Positions 27,348 through 36,403 of a stretch of 49,035 bases of DNA are shown piece after piece (the first letter of the stretch is position 1; every line of letters starts with the position of its first letter). The notes below the pieces were generated by a model, which made no database searches, had not been told where the DNA came from, and saw nothing but the letters and a program-made list of their open reading frames with translations. Source of the stretch: Rhodospirillales bacterium (lineage in GTDB: Bacteria; Pseudomonadota; Alphaproteobacteria; Rhodospirillales; Casp-alpha2). The DNA lies in assembly GCA_013203595.1 (NCBI GenBank), contig JABMNT010000200.1, forward strand, positions 1 through 49,035, in the 5' to 3' direction. The translations under genes and the position numbers were made by a program.

Positions 27348-27827
27348 GTGCCAGATTCCTCTGCCGAAAAAACAAAAAAACTCGTCGAAACCATGGAAGG
27401 TTCTCCGGAGCAGCCTCTTGGATTGCTGAAAGCGAAAGAACTGGCGGGAAAAGGTGATAAGTTTGAGTTTACCTTTGAATATCTGGGATTTCTATTTGCC
27501 GTCAAGGCGGGCACCGATGGCCAAAAGACCAATATGCGGGTCCATGCCAATTTCGGTTACGTCCCCTATACGGTTGAAGGACCTTCGCGGCGGGCAACGG
27601 CCATGGATATATTAGGTGCGGCGGCTGAGCATCTGGGCGGGCGGGTATTCATAACCGCCGAGCAACGGATAATGCTAATCGAGGATTATGTTATCGACGA
27701 GCCGTTAACCCCGGTCCTGCTGCTTACCAAGGCGACAACGCTTATCCTCAAGGCAAAACCCTTTCTCGCGCTGATGGCGCGGGTCGTCAATCCGCCGGTG
27801 CGCAGCCAACCGCGAGCGCCCGCCTGA
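27348..27827 (+). CDS. Conserved hypothetical protein
   Basis: 159 residues from GTG 27348, chosen because AGGAG lies 7 bases upstream (27336-27340). Longer versions from 27243 would put a start in the psd promoter region without a ribosome-binding site. I do not recognise a domain with certainty. The N-terminal part is charged, and the middle has a beta-rich look (FEFTFEYLGFLFAVKAGTDG). A hydrophobic C-terminal stretch (PVLLLTKATTLILKAKPFLALMA) may be an amphipathic or membrane-associated helix. It is divergent from psd. Confidence 0.65.
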   Translation: MPDSSAEKTKKLVETMEGSPEQPLGLLKAKELAGKGDKFEFTFEYLGFLFAVKAGTDGQKTNMRVHANFGYVPYTVEGPSRRATAMDILGAAAEHLGGRVFITAEQRIMLIEDYVIDEPLTPVLLLTKATTLILKAKPFLALMARVVNPPVRSQPRAPA

Positions 27828-27831
27828 CCTG

Positions 27832-27860
27832 GAGCGTTTCCATATCAACAGGAAACGCTC
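27832..27860. terminator. Bidirectional hairpin between convergent genes
   Basis: GAGCGTTTCC (27832-27841) and GGAAACGCTC (27851-27860) form a perfect 10-bp stem with a 9-base loop. It lies between the stops of the hypothetical gene and the convergent LysM gene. The following T-run is weak (ATTATT), so efficiency is uncertain. Confidence 0.55.
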
Positions 27861-27947
27861 ATTATTCTGGCAAACACCCTGGTCAAAAATAATTGAACCT
27901 GGGCTGAAATCAGAGCTTGATCAAAACGGATACTCTAACTCAACGGC

Positions 27948-29261
27948 TTACAGATTATCGGATGGCAGGGCGAAAACCTGGCCCGGATAAATCAGGTCCG
28001 GGTCAGTGATCTGAGCCTTGTTTGCCTCGTAAATGGTTGTGAAGCCGAAGCCACTGCCATAGGTGCTGCGGGCGATGCGCCACAGACTGTTTCCCGGTTG
28101 GACAATAATAAATGGCTCCGTTGGCATGTCCTCCATCGGTGCGGCACGGGAAAACGGCATCGATATACGGGCCTGGACCTTGCCATCTTCCTTAAGCTGA
28201 TCGGCGCGTAAGGTATAAAGGCCAGGTGCGACCCGTTCTGCCGGCTGCATCTGCCAAGCGCCGTCTGCATCGGAAACAACTTTTCCTGTAATCTGATTGT
28301 TCAAATAGACAAAAACGGATGTCGCCGGATCAGCATTACCACTGATCATCAGGCGACCGGCCTCATCATAATCGACGGTATCGACGCTGAGGATGTTGGC
28401 GCCGGGAGCAGCGGCCGGTTTCTGCAAGACCGTACTGGCTCCGCCTTTTACGGGAAACTTCAGAGCCAGGGGTTGCCTGGGCTTTTGTGTGACTTGACCG
28501 GCAACGTCGATTTGCGGTTCCGGTACGACCAGAACAACAACCTCATCCGATGGAACCGGATCGTGACCTTCGACTTGCATTTCCAGTCCAATTTGGCGGT
28601 TTCCAGGGGCGAAAGGCTGATCCGGCACAAACACCCATTCACCATGGGTGTCGGTTTCCAGCTCTCCGATAACTTTTCCATTGTCGGTGATCAGAACATT
28701 GCTCCCGGGGTCGGCGCGTCCGGCGACCACGGCATTCCCGTCCGGCGTTATCCTTACCACATCGAAAGTCGGCGGGGCGATACTTTCACCTGGCGCCAGC
28801 CCATCTGTTTTCGGTTGCTGAACTTGCGGTTGCTCCGCACGCGCCACTTTCAGTTCCGCCTGTGACTGAACCGGAGCGGCGCTTTCGGGCAGGGCCTTCA
28901 CATTTGCAGGGTTAGGCCGGGTATTCGCAGGATTGGGTAACGTTTTCGCAAGGTCGGGCTGGGACTTTGCAGGATTGGGTCGGGTTTTCGCAAGGTCGGG
29001 CTGGAATTTCCCAGGATTGGGTCGGGTTTTCGCAAGGTCGGACTGGATTTTTGCAGGATTGGGCAGGGTAGTGGTTTCGAGCTTTATCGTGGGAGCCGGT
29101 TTTGCCGGCGGTTCCTGCCCCGTGGTGTGGGCAACCTGCTCGGTTTTGGCAGCAGGTATGGAATCTTCGTATTCATCCTGCCAAAGGGCGATGTTCGCCA
29201 CGATGGCACCAACCACAACAACGCCGCCAATGGCCGCGATTACAATAGGATACTGGAACAT
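27948..29261 (-). CDS. LysM peptidoglycan-binding domain protein with proline-rich repeats
   Basis: 437 residues. N-terminal TM anchor (about 6-27), then a proline/lysine-rich low-complexity linker with a 14-residue repeat (DLAKTRPNPAKSQP type, about 65-115). Two Ig-like modules follow (RITPDGNAVVAGRADPGSNV and the ISGNADPATSVFVYLNN block). The C-terminal LysM domain (FIIVQPGNSLWRIARSTYG to YPGQVFALP) is about 46 residues. The linker could span the periplasm so that LysM reaches the peptidoglycan while the protein stays anchored. It resembles alphaproteobacterial LysM proteins of unknown function. Confidence 0.9.
   Translation of the reverse strand: MFQYPIVIAAIGGVVVVGAIVANIALWQDEYEDSIPAAKTEQVAHTTGQEPPAKPAPTIKLETTTLPNPAKIQSDLAKTRPNPGKFQPDLAKTRPNPAKSQPDLAKTLPNPANTRPNPANVKALPESAAPVQSQAELKVARAEQPQVQQPKTDGLAPGESIAPPTFDVVRITPDGNAVVAGRADPGSNVLITDNGKVIGELETDTHGEWVFVPDQPFAPGNRQIGLEMQVEGHDPVPSDEVVVLVVPEPQIDVAGQVTQKPRQPLALKFPVKGGASTVLQKPAAAPGANILSVDTVDYDEAGRLMISGNADPATSVFVYLNNQITGKVVSDADGAWQMQPAERVAPGLYTLRADQLKEDGKVQARISMPFSRAAPMEDMPTEPFIIVQPGNSLWRIARSTYGSGFGFTTIYEANKAQITDPDLIYPGQVFALPSDNL
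28914..29064. repeat. 42-bp tandem repeat inside the LysM gene
   Basis: Three 42-bp units (28939-28980, 28981-29022, 29023-29064) are preceded by a partial unit from 28914. The shared core is TTTTCGCAAGGTCGG followed by GCAGGATTGGG variants. The period is a multiple of three, so copy changes alter linker length without breaking the frame. Confidence 0.85.
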
Positions 29262-29487
29262 ACTACTTTCTTACCACGCAATTGCTTCGAAAGATTATGG
29301 CATATTAGTCAGGCAAACCCGTCATTTTTTTTCCGCGAACCGTCTTCACACCGGATATGGCCTGACGATGACGGACCACCCGTTCGGGCTGTCACCAGCT
29401 TCGCAGACCGACACTTTTGATACAAAAAACATAGCACGAAAATCGCCAGTGGAAAAGCGGGTAACATGCGTTTGCGGTATAAGGGCC

Positions 29488-30393
29488 TTACTTGACCTTA
29501 TTTTTTATTGCCGGCACGGATCTGATGTAGGAAATTATCGCTTTGCGGTCCTCAGGTGTCAATTTAGCGGTGTTTTCAATCACTTCCGCCATACCGCTGC
29601 CAGCAAAATCGCCGTCGGGAAGCATTCTGATCGTCAACAGGGTGTCGAGATCATCGGTTGTCCATTTACCTATTCCCGTATCCGCGTCCATGGTGATATT
29701 GGGTACAACCTCGCCTTCCGGGCCCTGTTTGGCGCCGGCATGATATAAATCGGACTTGAGCCCACCCATAAAATTCCTGGGCGTGTGGCATTCTCCACAA
29801 TGGCCAAGCGCCTTCACCAGATAGGCCCCGCGGTTCCATTCCGCATCCCGCTCAGGGTCCGGCACGAACGCGCCCGGCTTGAAATTAAGCATTTTCCAGG
29901 GACCCAGGGTAAAACGCATTCGAAATATAAACGGCGCTGCATGGGGAATGTTGGCGTCGCTGATTGGCGGACGCGTTTTCATATAGGCCCACAGATCACG
30001 CATGTCGTCATCGGTCATCTGGGTGTAGGATGTATAGGGGAAGACCGGCAGATAATGATCGCCGGTCGGGCTCTTGCCGTTACGCAGGGCCTCCAGGAAG
30101 TCAGCTTCGGTCCAGTTGCCCAGGCCGTGTTCCGGATCCGGGGTGATGTTGGGGCTGTAATAGACGCCAAAAGGCGTTTTTAAAGCCCGGCCACCGCTTA
30201 ACAGGCGCGCCTTCTGCTTATTTGCTTTGGTCGTATGGCAACCAACACATCCGGCTGCTGTCAGGATGTATTTGCCGTTTTCGACATTTGCCGCCGCCAC
30301 TGCCGGCGGGCTGTAGGCAAAGGCGACCAGAACAGGCACAAATGCGGAAAACCTAAAACGCCGGACTGGAGAGGAAACGCTGGATCGAGCCAT
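29488..30393 (-). CDS. Di-heme c-type cytochrome
   Basis: 301 residues from ATG 30393, with AGG 6 bases upstream; a TTG at 30417 is less likely. Signal peptide, then two heme-binding motifs: CVGCH near residue 50 and CGECH near residue 199. Between them lies YYSPNITPDPEHGLGNWTEA, typical of the cytochrome c subunits of alcohol/aldehyde-type dehydrogenases. A periplasmic electron carrier is likely. It lies downstream of a cytochrome c'-like gene on the same strand, with a hairpin between them. No dehydrogenase partner is adjacent. Confidence 0.92.
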   Translation of the reverse strand: MARSSVSSPVRRFRFSAFVPVLVAFAYSPPAVAAANVENGKYILTAAGCVGCHTTKANKQKARLLSGGRALKTPFGVYYSPNITPDPEHGLGNWTEADFLEALRNGKSPTGDHYLPVFPYTSYTQMTDDDMRDLWAYMKTRPPISDANIPHAAPFIFRMRFTLGPWKMLNFKPGAFVPDPERDAEWNRGAYLVKALGHCGECHTPRNFMGGLKSDLYHAGAKQGPEGEVVPNITMDADTGIGKWTTDDLDTLLTIRMLPDGDFAGSGMAEVIENTAKLTPEDRKAIISYIRSVPAIKNKVK

Positions 30394-30414
30394 AATTAAC
30401 CTGTCAGAATGCGA

Positions 30415-30448
30415 CAAAGGCGGGTCCCTGAGCAGGGCCCGCCTTTGC
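30415..30448 (-). terminator. Hairpin between the two cytochrome genes
   Basis: CAAAGGCGGGTCC and GGGCCCGCCTTTG form a strong stem (one mismatch) around CTGAGCA. On the minus strand it lies just after the cytochrome c' gene and before the di-heme gene. The T-run is short, so it may attenuate rather than stop transcription. Confidence 0.6.
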
Positions 30449-30468
30449 CTTGTAAACGCGACGAAAAC

Positions 30469-30933
30469 CTAACTTTTCTTCATACGATAGGTTTTGTGGC
30501 AGGCGCCGCAGCCATCTTTACCGACCATTCCCATGGCCGCACCGGTGGCTTGCAGGTCACCGCTTGCAGCAACCTTTGCGAGGTTTTCCGTCGCGGCAAT
30601 AAGCCCGGCGACGGTTTTGTTAAAGCCTTCCGGGTCGGTCCAGATATTTGCCAGGGCTTCGGTTTTACCCGCTTCAGGTCCTGAGCCTGCGGGAAAAACG
30701 GTTCCAACTTTTTTTGCGATCGCTGCCAGTTCTGCGGTGTGATCACCGAGCATTGATGCGTCACCGCCCTTCATAATGGCACCGAGGGCTTTCATTTTGC
30801 CGCCCATGGATTTCATCAGTTCCTGACGGGTTTTAATATCGGCGGCACCATCTGCGTAGGCAGGAGCAACGGTCGCACCGACAAGTACCAGTGTTGCGAC
30901 CAAAAGGCCGAAATGACTTAGAATTCGTGGCAT
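30469..30933 (-). CDS. Cytochrome c'-like (class II) protein
   Basis: 154 residues. Signal peptide ending AYA near residue 27, then a four-helix-bundle pattern and a single heme motif near the C-terminus, CGACHKTYRMKK, where class II cytochromes carry it. The N-terminal helix KTRQELMKSMGGKMKALGAIMKG also fits. Periplasmic; family roles include electron transfer and nitric oxide binding. It is divergent from the LOG gene and upstream of the di-heme cytochrome. Confidence 0.93.
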   Translation of the reverse strand: MPRILSHFGLLVATLVLVGATVAPAYADGAADIKTRQELMKSMGGKMKALGAIMKGGDASMLGDHTAELAAIAKKVGTVFPAGSGPEAGKTEALANIWTDPEGFNKTVAGLIAATENLAKVAASGDLQATGAAMGMVGKDGCGACHKTYRMKKS

Positions 30934-31039
30934 AGATATTCTCCGCTGTTTTATGAGGTGTTTATAGCAATAGGCTAATCTATACTAAGGTTGCCTAAAA
31001 TATGAGTAACAAACACGTTATCGGGAAGTCATCAGAATT

Positions 31040-31624
31040 ATGAAAAATATATCGTCGCTGTGTGTCTTTTGCGGATCCCGTTTCGGCAACGATCCAGCCT
31101 ATGAAGAAGCCGCCCATGAATTGGGAGCCGTCATGGCCGACAAGGGCATTCGCCTGATCTACGGCGGCGGCAGTATCGGCCTCATGGGCGTGGTCGCCAG
31201 TGCGGTTCTGAATAATGGCGGCAAGGTGACGGGTGTCATCCCCCGCTTTCTGCAGGAGCTGGAAGTTGGCAAGGCGGACGTTACCGAGCTGATTGTTACC
31301 GAAAACATGCATAGCCGTAAGCATACAATGTTCGATTTATCCGACGGGTTTATCTCCCTGCCCGGGGGATTGGGGACGCTTGATGAAACCTTCGAAATCA
31401 TGACCTGGAAGCAGCTTCAGGTTCATGAAAAACCTCTGATTATCCTGGATGTGGCCGGTTACTGGTCGGAACTGAAAGAGCTGATGGATGCCCTGATCGA
31501 CAAAGGCTTTGCCAATCCCAGCGCCAAAAATCTGTACCAGATCGCGTCAAATACGAGCGAAGTGTTCGAGGCCCTTGCCAAGGCTTCGGATCCCGGGTTT
31601 GCCGCCCGTTCCGATAAGCTCTGA
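31040..31624 (+). CDS. LOG family protein (cytokinin riboside 5'-monophosphate phosphoribohydrolase-like)
   Basis: 194 residues, Rossmann-like. It has GGGSIGLMG (42-50), MHSRK (90-94) and the defining PGGLGTLDE motif (108-116). Members hydrolyse nucleoside 5'-monophosphates (AMP or cytokinin ribotides) to base and ribose phosphate; older annotations call them lysine decarboxylases. It lies upstream of icd, separated by a terminator hairpin. Confidence 0.95.
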   Translation: MKNISSLCVFCGSRFGNDPAYEEAAHELGAVMADKGIRLIYGGGSIGLMGVVASAVLNNGGKVTGVIPRFLQELEVGKADVTELIVTENMHSRKHTMFDLSDGFISLPGGLGTLDETFEIMTWKQLQVHEKPLIILDVAGYWSELKELMDALIDKGFANPSAKNLYQIASNTSEVFEALAKASDPGFAARSDKL

Positions 31625-31688
31625 CAAGGCGCAGAAACCAACCGCTGCTTGCCATTGCGGGCGGTCGCGCCTAAAACACCGCCAACCC

Positions 31689-31725
31689 GCGCAGGGTCGC
31701 CTGCGCTGCAAAGTTGTGTTTTTTT
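31689..31725 (+). terminator. Intrinsic terminator after the LOG gene
   Basis: GCGCAGG (31689-31695), loop GTCG, and CCTGCGC (31700-31706) are followed 11 bases later by an eight-T run (31718-31725). The spacing from stem to T-run is longer than ideal. Confidence 0.45.
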
Positions 31726-31738
31726 AGGATCGAGTCAC

Positions 31739-32956
31739 ATGCCAAAAATTAAGGTTAAAACACCGGTTGTCGAAATTGACGGCGATGAAATGACCCGAAT
31801 TATCTGGGATTTTATCAAGCAAAAGCTGATTATTCCCTATCTGGATATCGATCTCAAATATTACGACCTCAGCGTTCAGAAACGCGACGAAACCAACGAC
31901 CAGATCACCATTGACGCCGCCAACGCGATCAAGACCTTTGGGGTTGGTGTCAAATGCGCAACCATTACGCCGACCGATGCCCGGGTCGAGGAGTTCGGGC
32001 TCAAGGAAATGTGGCGGTCTCCCAACGGCACTATCCGCAACATCCTGGGTGGCACAGTGTTTCGGGCACCCATCATCTGCAAGAATGTGCCGCGTCTGGT
32101 GCCGGGCTGGACCAAGCCTATCGTTATCGCCCGCCATGCCTTTGGTGATCAGTACCGGGCGACGGATTTCCGTTTTCCGGGTCCGGGTAAGCTGACAATG
32201 AAATTCGAGCCTGACGACGGCGGCGAAGTGATTGAACGTCTGGTGTTCCAGGCGCCGGAGGCCGGGATCGCCATGGGGATGTATAATCTCGACGAATCGA
32301 TCCGTGGATTTGCCCGCGCCTGCCTGAACTACGGGCTGGAACTGGGCTGGCCGGTTTTCTTCTCGCACAAAGATACAATTCTGAAACAGTATGACGGGCG
32401 CTTCCGCGATATTTTTCAGGAAATCTATGAGGCCGACTTCAAGCAGGCCTTTGCCGCAAAAGGGATCATCTATCAGGACCGTCTGATCGACGACATGGTT
32501 GCTTCGGCGCTCAAGTGGAGTGGCGAGTTTGTCTGGGCCTGCAAGAATTACGATGGCGACGTGCAGTCGGATATCGTCGCACAGGGGTTTGGCTCGCTCG
32601 GCATGATGACATCGGTTCTGATGACACCGGACGGAAAAACCGTCGAGGCCGAGGCCGCCCATGGCACCGTAACCCGGCATTACCGCCAGCATCAGGACGG
32701 CAAGGAAACATCAACCAACCCGATTGCATCGATCTTCGCCTGGACCCAGGCCCTGTCCTACCGCGGCAAATTTGACGAAACGCCGGATGTGGTGAACTTC
32801 GCGCAAACTCTCGAGCGGGTCTGTATTGAAGCCGTTGAAGCCGGCTTTATGACCAAGGATCTGGCCCTCTTGATCGGACCGGAGCAGTCCTGGATGACGA
32901 CCCAAACCTTCCTCGACAAACTGGACCAGGGCTTGAAAGCGGCGATGGTTGCTTAA
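31739..32956 (+). CDS. icd: NADP-dependent isocitrate dehydrogenase
   Basis: 405 residues, the eukaryote-like homodimeric type II NADP-IDH normal in Alphaproteobacteria. It begins [20 protein letters not shown] and contains the substrate motif SPNGTIRN and the conserved DMVAS and [10 protein letters not shown] blocks, the latter giving NADP specificity. It converts isocitrate to 2-oxoglutarate in the TCA cycle, yielding NADPH. ATG 31739 is chosen because AGGAT precedes it and the N-terminus matches the family; an in-frame ATG at 31649 is upstream of the terminator. Confidence 0.97.
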   Translation: MPKIKVKTPVVEIDGDEMTRIIWDFIKQKLIIPYLDIDLKYYDLSVQKRDETNDQITIDAANAIKTFGVGVKCATITPTDARVEEFGLKEMWRSPNGTIRNILGGTVFRAPIICKNVPRLVPGWTKPIVIARHAFGDQYRATDFRFPGPGKLTMKFEPDDGGEVIERLVFQAPEAGIAMGMYNLDESIRGFARACLNYGLELGWPVFFSHKDTILKQYDGRFRDIFQEIYEADFKQAFAAKGIIYQDRLIDDMVASALKWSGEFVWACKNYDGDVQSDIVAQGFGSLGMMTSVLMTPDGKTVEAEAAHGTVTRHYRQHQDGKETSTNPIASIFAWTQALSYRGKFDETPDVVNFAQTLERVCIEAVEAGFMTKDLALLIGPEQSWMTTQTFLDKLDQGLKAAMVA

Positions 32957-32977
32957 TTCACCGGAATTAGCCCAATC

Positions 32978-32996
32978 AGCCCTTGACGAAAGGGCT
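32978..32996 (+). terminator. Short hairpin after icd
   Basis: AGCCCTT (32978-32984), a five-base loop and AAGGGCT (32990-32996) form a perfect stem 21 bp after the icd stop. No T-run follows, so it is more likely a processing or stability hairpin than a strong terminator. Confidence 0.35.
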
Positions 32997-33069
32997 GGGC
33001 TGTCCTAAAAACCGCCCGGTCCGGGGCTGATGCAGCCTTGGCACTGGATTATTAGAAAAGGAACGCCAA

Positions 33070-33363
33070 ATGGCCAGACGTTGCGCACTTACCGGCAAAG
33101 GGGTGCAAGCCGGGAATAATGTTTCCCACGCCCACAATAAAAGCCGTCGGCGGTTTTTGCCCAATTTGCAGGTTGCGTCACTGTTGAGCGAAGCATTGGG
33201 CACGTCCGTGCGTTTACGCTTGAGCACAGCCGCCATCCGCACTGTTGAGCACAAAGGTGGGCTGGATGCATTTTTGCTGGATTCGCCAACCGATGATATG
33301 ACAACCGAAATTCGACGCCTCAAGAAGCGCGTCAAAAATGCGATTGCCAAGCAAGCCGCTTAA
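33070..33363 (+). CDS. rpmB: 50S ribosomal protein L28
   Basis: 97 residues. The start [20 protein letters not shown] and [13 protein letters not shown] are diagnostic of L28 (bL28), in the longer alphaproteobacterial form with a basic C-terminal helix. AAAAGGAA precedes ATG 33070. It stands alone and is followed by a strong terminator. Confidence 0.97.
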   Translation: MARRCALTGKGVQAGNNVSHAHNKSRRRFLPNLQVASLLSEALGTSVRLRLSTAAIRTVEHKGGLDAFLLDSPTDDMTTEIRRLKKRVKNAIAKQAA

Positions 33364-33386
33364 TCAAGCATTCGTATGAAGAGTTG

Positions 33387-33415
33387 AAAAAGCCCGCATT
33401 TGCGGGCTTTTTTAT
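33387..33415. terminator. Rho-independent terminator after rpmB
   Basis: AAAAAGCCCGCA, a two-base loop, and TGCGGGCTTTTTTT form a textbook terminator. A-runs on one side and T-runs on the other let it work in both directions, for rpmB and for the convergent NHL gene. Confidence 0.92.
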
Positions 33416-33455
33416 TGGCTGGGCTCAGTGTTTTTCTTATTGATACGGACAGTCA

Positions 33456-34115
33456 CTAAGGCCCGTTGGGGAGCGGGGCTTTCAGCAGCAGGATACGGTT
33501 GTTGCCGGTATCGGCGATCCAGAAATAGCGGCCGACGGTTTCCACGGCATTGGGTGCATTCAGATGGTCGGCCCCGTAGGCGCTGATTTGATTGCGGTCC
33601 TCGTCAAAAATCATGATCCGGTTCTCATCCATCTCGATCACATAGCGGAGGCCGTTGGCGTCGGTGATGGAGGGTGGTTCGGGTGGCGGTGTTATCGTGG
33701 CCGGGCGCACTTCCAATTGTTTCACATTCGCACTGCCGTCCCGGTAAACGCCGTTAAATTTGTAGACGGTGACCCGGGTGTCGTTGCGGTCGGCGACCAG
33801 CAGCAGCCCATCGGACGTAAACTCCAGCCGTTGCGGCGTGTCGAGCGAGCTGTCGCCGAACCGCGAGACAATGTCGAGAGTGCCGGGCTGCAGAACCTTG
33901 ATTTCATTGTTGCCCGTATCGGCGACCAGCAAATAGCTGCCGTCCGGTGTTATGGCGAGATCGCCAGGCATGGAAAAGTGCGGCCCGGATTGCTTCAGCA
34001 ATTGCGGTTCCGAATAGGCTTTTCTGTCCTGGGCCTTTGCGCCGCCACCGGCAGGGATGGCAGATGCCACCAGGACAACAGCCAGCACGGTGCGCGCCAG
34101 AGATTGGGGGGTCAT
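33456..34115 (-). CDS. NHL-repeat beta-propeller protein, exported
   Basis: 219 residues with a signal peptide (about 1-28). It has NHL-type blades: GDLAITPDGSYLLVADTGNN, RLEFTSDGLLLVADRNDTRV and GRYFWIADTGNNRILLL. Only about four blades fit, so it may dimerise or close with partners. The start overlaps the stop of the phytase-like gene by 4 bp. NHL proteins bind ligands or partners, and some are lyases; no catalytic residues are evident here. Confidence 0.82.
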   Translation of the reverse strand: MTPQSLARTVLAVVLVASAIPAGGGAKAQDRKAYSEPQLLKQSGPHFSMPGDLAITPDGSYLLVADTGNNEIKVLQPGTLDIVSRFGDSSLDTPQRLEFTSDGLLLVADRNDTRVTVYKFNGVYRDGSANVKQLEVRPATITPPPEPPSITDANGLRYVIEMDENRIMIFDEDRNQISAYGADHLNAPNAVETVGRYFWIADTGNNRILLLKAPLPNGP

Positions 34116-35083
34116 GGGGCCAGCACCTCAAACATCATCAGCAGTGTCGATTGCAGGGGATTAAAATTATCATCGGAAATCAGATATACAAAGGTTCGGT
34201 TATCGGCCGTTGTGCGCATTTCAATTCCTTCAAAATTGTCGACATGCAGCGGCGAACGCAGTTCGGCAATGAGCTCGCCATGCAGTTCGGCGCCGGCCAG
34301 GATGTGCCGCGCGGGGACCCGTTTTATGCGAACAGCAAGCCCCTGGCGCAGCGTAAAATACCGCTCCAGGACAAACACATCACCGTGCGGATGGGTGGCG
34401 GCACCGGTGACCCGAAAACCGTCGGTGAGCTGATAGGTCAGCGGCGACCAGCCGCCGGTGTCACTGACCCAGCCAATGGCGTTGTCGGCTTTTTCGGAGC
34501 CCTCCGAGAGGGCCAGCAGGCGGCCGTCATCAAGCAGGGTCAACCCTTCAATGCCGCTGTTGGCAGGCAGGCGGTCGAGGCCTTCAGGCGGCGGCAGCGG
34601 TTCCGGCGTGGTTTGCCCGGGCAGATAGCGCCAGAGCCGGTGGTTGCGCTCGAAGCTGACGATAATCTCGCCTTCGACGCCCGGGCTCATGGATTCAATA
34701 TCGGATTGGTATTTTGAGCTCAGAGGCCGCCCGTCCAGCCCGGCAACCGACGACAGATCCGTCTGTTCCAGGCCGATAAGGTCGCCGGCGGCATCATAAA
34801 GCAAATGGGCGCTGAGCCGATGGCCCCGGTCCGACAGGCTGATCAGCCGTTTGCCGTCGGCGCTGATTCCCAGAGCCGAAAACCCGCCGAAGCGGGATTC
34901 CGCTGAGCTCAGGACAAGGCCGCCCCGGTACAGCAGCGCCCCTGTTGTTCGGTTATCGGGATTCTCCGAATCAAGATCGATCGATTTGTAGCCGACAACA
35001 ATCGGCTCGGATCTGGCCGGATCGGGCAGGCCAGTCAGGATCGCGAACAGGGCGCAAACGGCGACAGTCAGACGGTTTGCCAT
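34112..35083 (-). CDS. Esterase-like phytase family protein, exported
   Basis: 323 residues from ATG 35083, two bases after the upstream stop, with GGGGAA before it. A longer start at 35209 overlaps the preceding gene and masks the signal peptide (RLTVAVCALFAILTGLPDPARS). The body matches the esterase-like activity of phytase domain (PF13449), with GGFSALGISADGKRLISLSD, NSGIEGLTLLDDGRLLALSEG and DNFEGIEMR blocks. It is probably a periplasmic six-bladed propeller, perhaps a phosphoesterase. Middle gene of a three-gene exported-protein operon. Confidence 0.85.
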   Translation of the reverse strand: MANRLTVAVCALFAILTGLPDPARSEPIVVGYKSIDLDSENPDNRTTGALLYRGGLVLSSAESRFGGFSALGISADGKRLISLSDRGHRLSAHLLYDAAGDLIGLEQTDLSSVAGLDGRPLSSKYQSDIESMSPGVEGEIIVSFERNHRLWRYLPGQTTPEPLPPPEGLDRLPANSGIEGLTLLDDGRLLALSEGSEKADNAIGWVSDTGGWSPLTYQLTDGFRVTGAATHPHGDVFVLERYFTLRQGLAVRIKRVPARHILAGAELHGELIAELRSPLHVDNFEGIEMRTTADNRTFVYLISDDNFNPLQSTLLMMFEVLAP

Positions 35084-35084
35084 A

Positions 35085-36239
35085 TCATCCGTTCCCCGGG
35101 TTTTCAGCCCGCGCCTGGGCTTTTGCTTTTTCGATTTCACTTTGCGACAGCTTTGATGACAACGCTTCCAGGCGCTGCTTTGCCTTGGCGATACCGTTCC
35201 CGGCGGCAAGAAAATACCAGCTATAGGCGGCGCTGTTGTCCGGCTTGCCAGCCAGACCGTGTTCCAGCATCAGGCCCATGGCCAGCTGCGCCGGTGGATA
35301 TCCCGTGTTCGCCGACAGCAAAAACCAGGAGCGGGCCTTGCTCAGGCTTTTTGGCGTGCCCATGCCATTGAAATGGCGCTGGGCCACCGCATAGAGATCA
35401 GGTCCCGATTTATTGTGTTTGGCCTTTTCACCCATCTCAAGCAGGTCCAACTGGCGTTTCTTGGCGACAGCAGCGACCGCATCACCGGAAACACCGGTGT
35501 CCTGCAGATGGGTCAGGTAATCTTCAAAAACGGCCAGGAGGTCGCTGACAAAGGGTTTTCCATTGTTCCACAAGGCCATCAGTTTGGGGTCTCTGTCGTG
35601 CATGTAGCGGCGAAAATCCGAGCACCAGTTGGTCTGCATTTCGCGGCGAAAGCGAATCATGTCCGCTGTCGCGCGGGCGACCTTGAAATCCTGCAGGGCG
35701 GCTTCTTCATACAGCTGGGCTTCGCATTCGCGGTCAATTTTCCGGTCTGTTTTGGTCCGGCCGCGCAAATGCTGATAGCCATGCCCGCCCAGTTCATGAA
35801 CAACAACGGCGGCCAGTTTATCAATGGGCCATTTCACGCCATAGCGCCCGACAACCACCAGGAACTCTTTCAGATGACCTTCCTTCTGGAAAAAATCCGG
35901 AAAAAAAGCGGCGATGGTGACCGAGGACAGCTGTTCTTTCGGAAATTCCGGATCATAGACAACGGTCACCTTGCCCGCTTTTTTCAGGCGTTCGAACGCC
36001 GCCACACTGAATTTGGACTGCGCATAAATCAGATCAATGGCCTGCTGCAGGGCGTCTACCGCCTGCGCCGGCGTGTACAGATCAATATCGAAGGTGTTGT
36101 CCGCCGGCAGCGGCATGGCGATGATGTTGATGCCCCTGTGGGTACGGGCAATTTCAGGCGTCGTCGCTGCGGACACAGCGGCCCCTGCGGATACATATCC
36201 GAGGGTAACCAGCAAAACGGTGATGATTCGAGACAGCAT
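35085..36239 (-). CDS. Exported metallopeptidase-like protein with C-terminal Sel1 repeats
   Basis: About 384 residues. The signal peptide is near 1-25; the start is uncertain between ATG 36239 and TTG 36254. The middle carries HELGGHGYQHLRGRTKTD and then RECEAQLYEEAAL, a layout like zincin peptidases. The core is HELGGH, with three residues between the Glu and the second His instead of two, so the canonical HExxH is not met. Two Sel1 repeats follow (DLYAVAQRHFNGMGTPKSL, AQLAMGLMLEHGLAG), then a charged coil. It leads an operon with two propeller proteins. Activity is unproven. Confidence 0.75.
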   Translation of the reverse strand: MLSRIITVLLVTLGYVSAGAAVSAATTPEIARTHRGINIIAMPLPADNTFDIDLYTPAQAVDALQQAIDLIYAQSKFSVAAFERLKKAGKVTVVYDPEFPKEQLSSVTIAAFFPDFFQKEGHLKEFLVVVGRYGVKWPIDKLAAVVVHELGGHGYQHLRGRTKTDRKIDRECEAQLYEEAALQDFKVARATADMIRFRREMQTNWCSDFRRYMHDRDPKLMALWNNGKPFVSDLLAVFEDYLTHLQDTGVSGDAVAAVAKKRQLDLLEMGEKAKHNKSGPDLYAVAQRHFNGMGTPKSLSKARSWFLLSANTGYPPAQLAMGLMLEHGLAGKPDNSAAYSWYFLAAGNGIAKAKQRLEALSSKLSQSEIEKAKAQARAENPGNG

Positions 36240-36403
36240 TCTGTTAATCGCCAAATTTCATGTACCGGACCGACCAATAATACGACGGGAATGCCAAAAA
36301 AGCTAAGTCTTGTTGGCAATGCATACAGGCACCGGCAGACGGGGCTCAAGGTCGGGGAATGGAAATGATATCAGTAACGCACTGATTGAGCAGGCCGGCC
36401 GTA

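Noticed and set aside
35259-36368. Open frame of 369 codons opposite the metallopeptidase-like gene
   Set aside because: The minus-strand gene has a signal peptide, motif and Sel1 repeats; the plus-strand frame has none.
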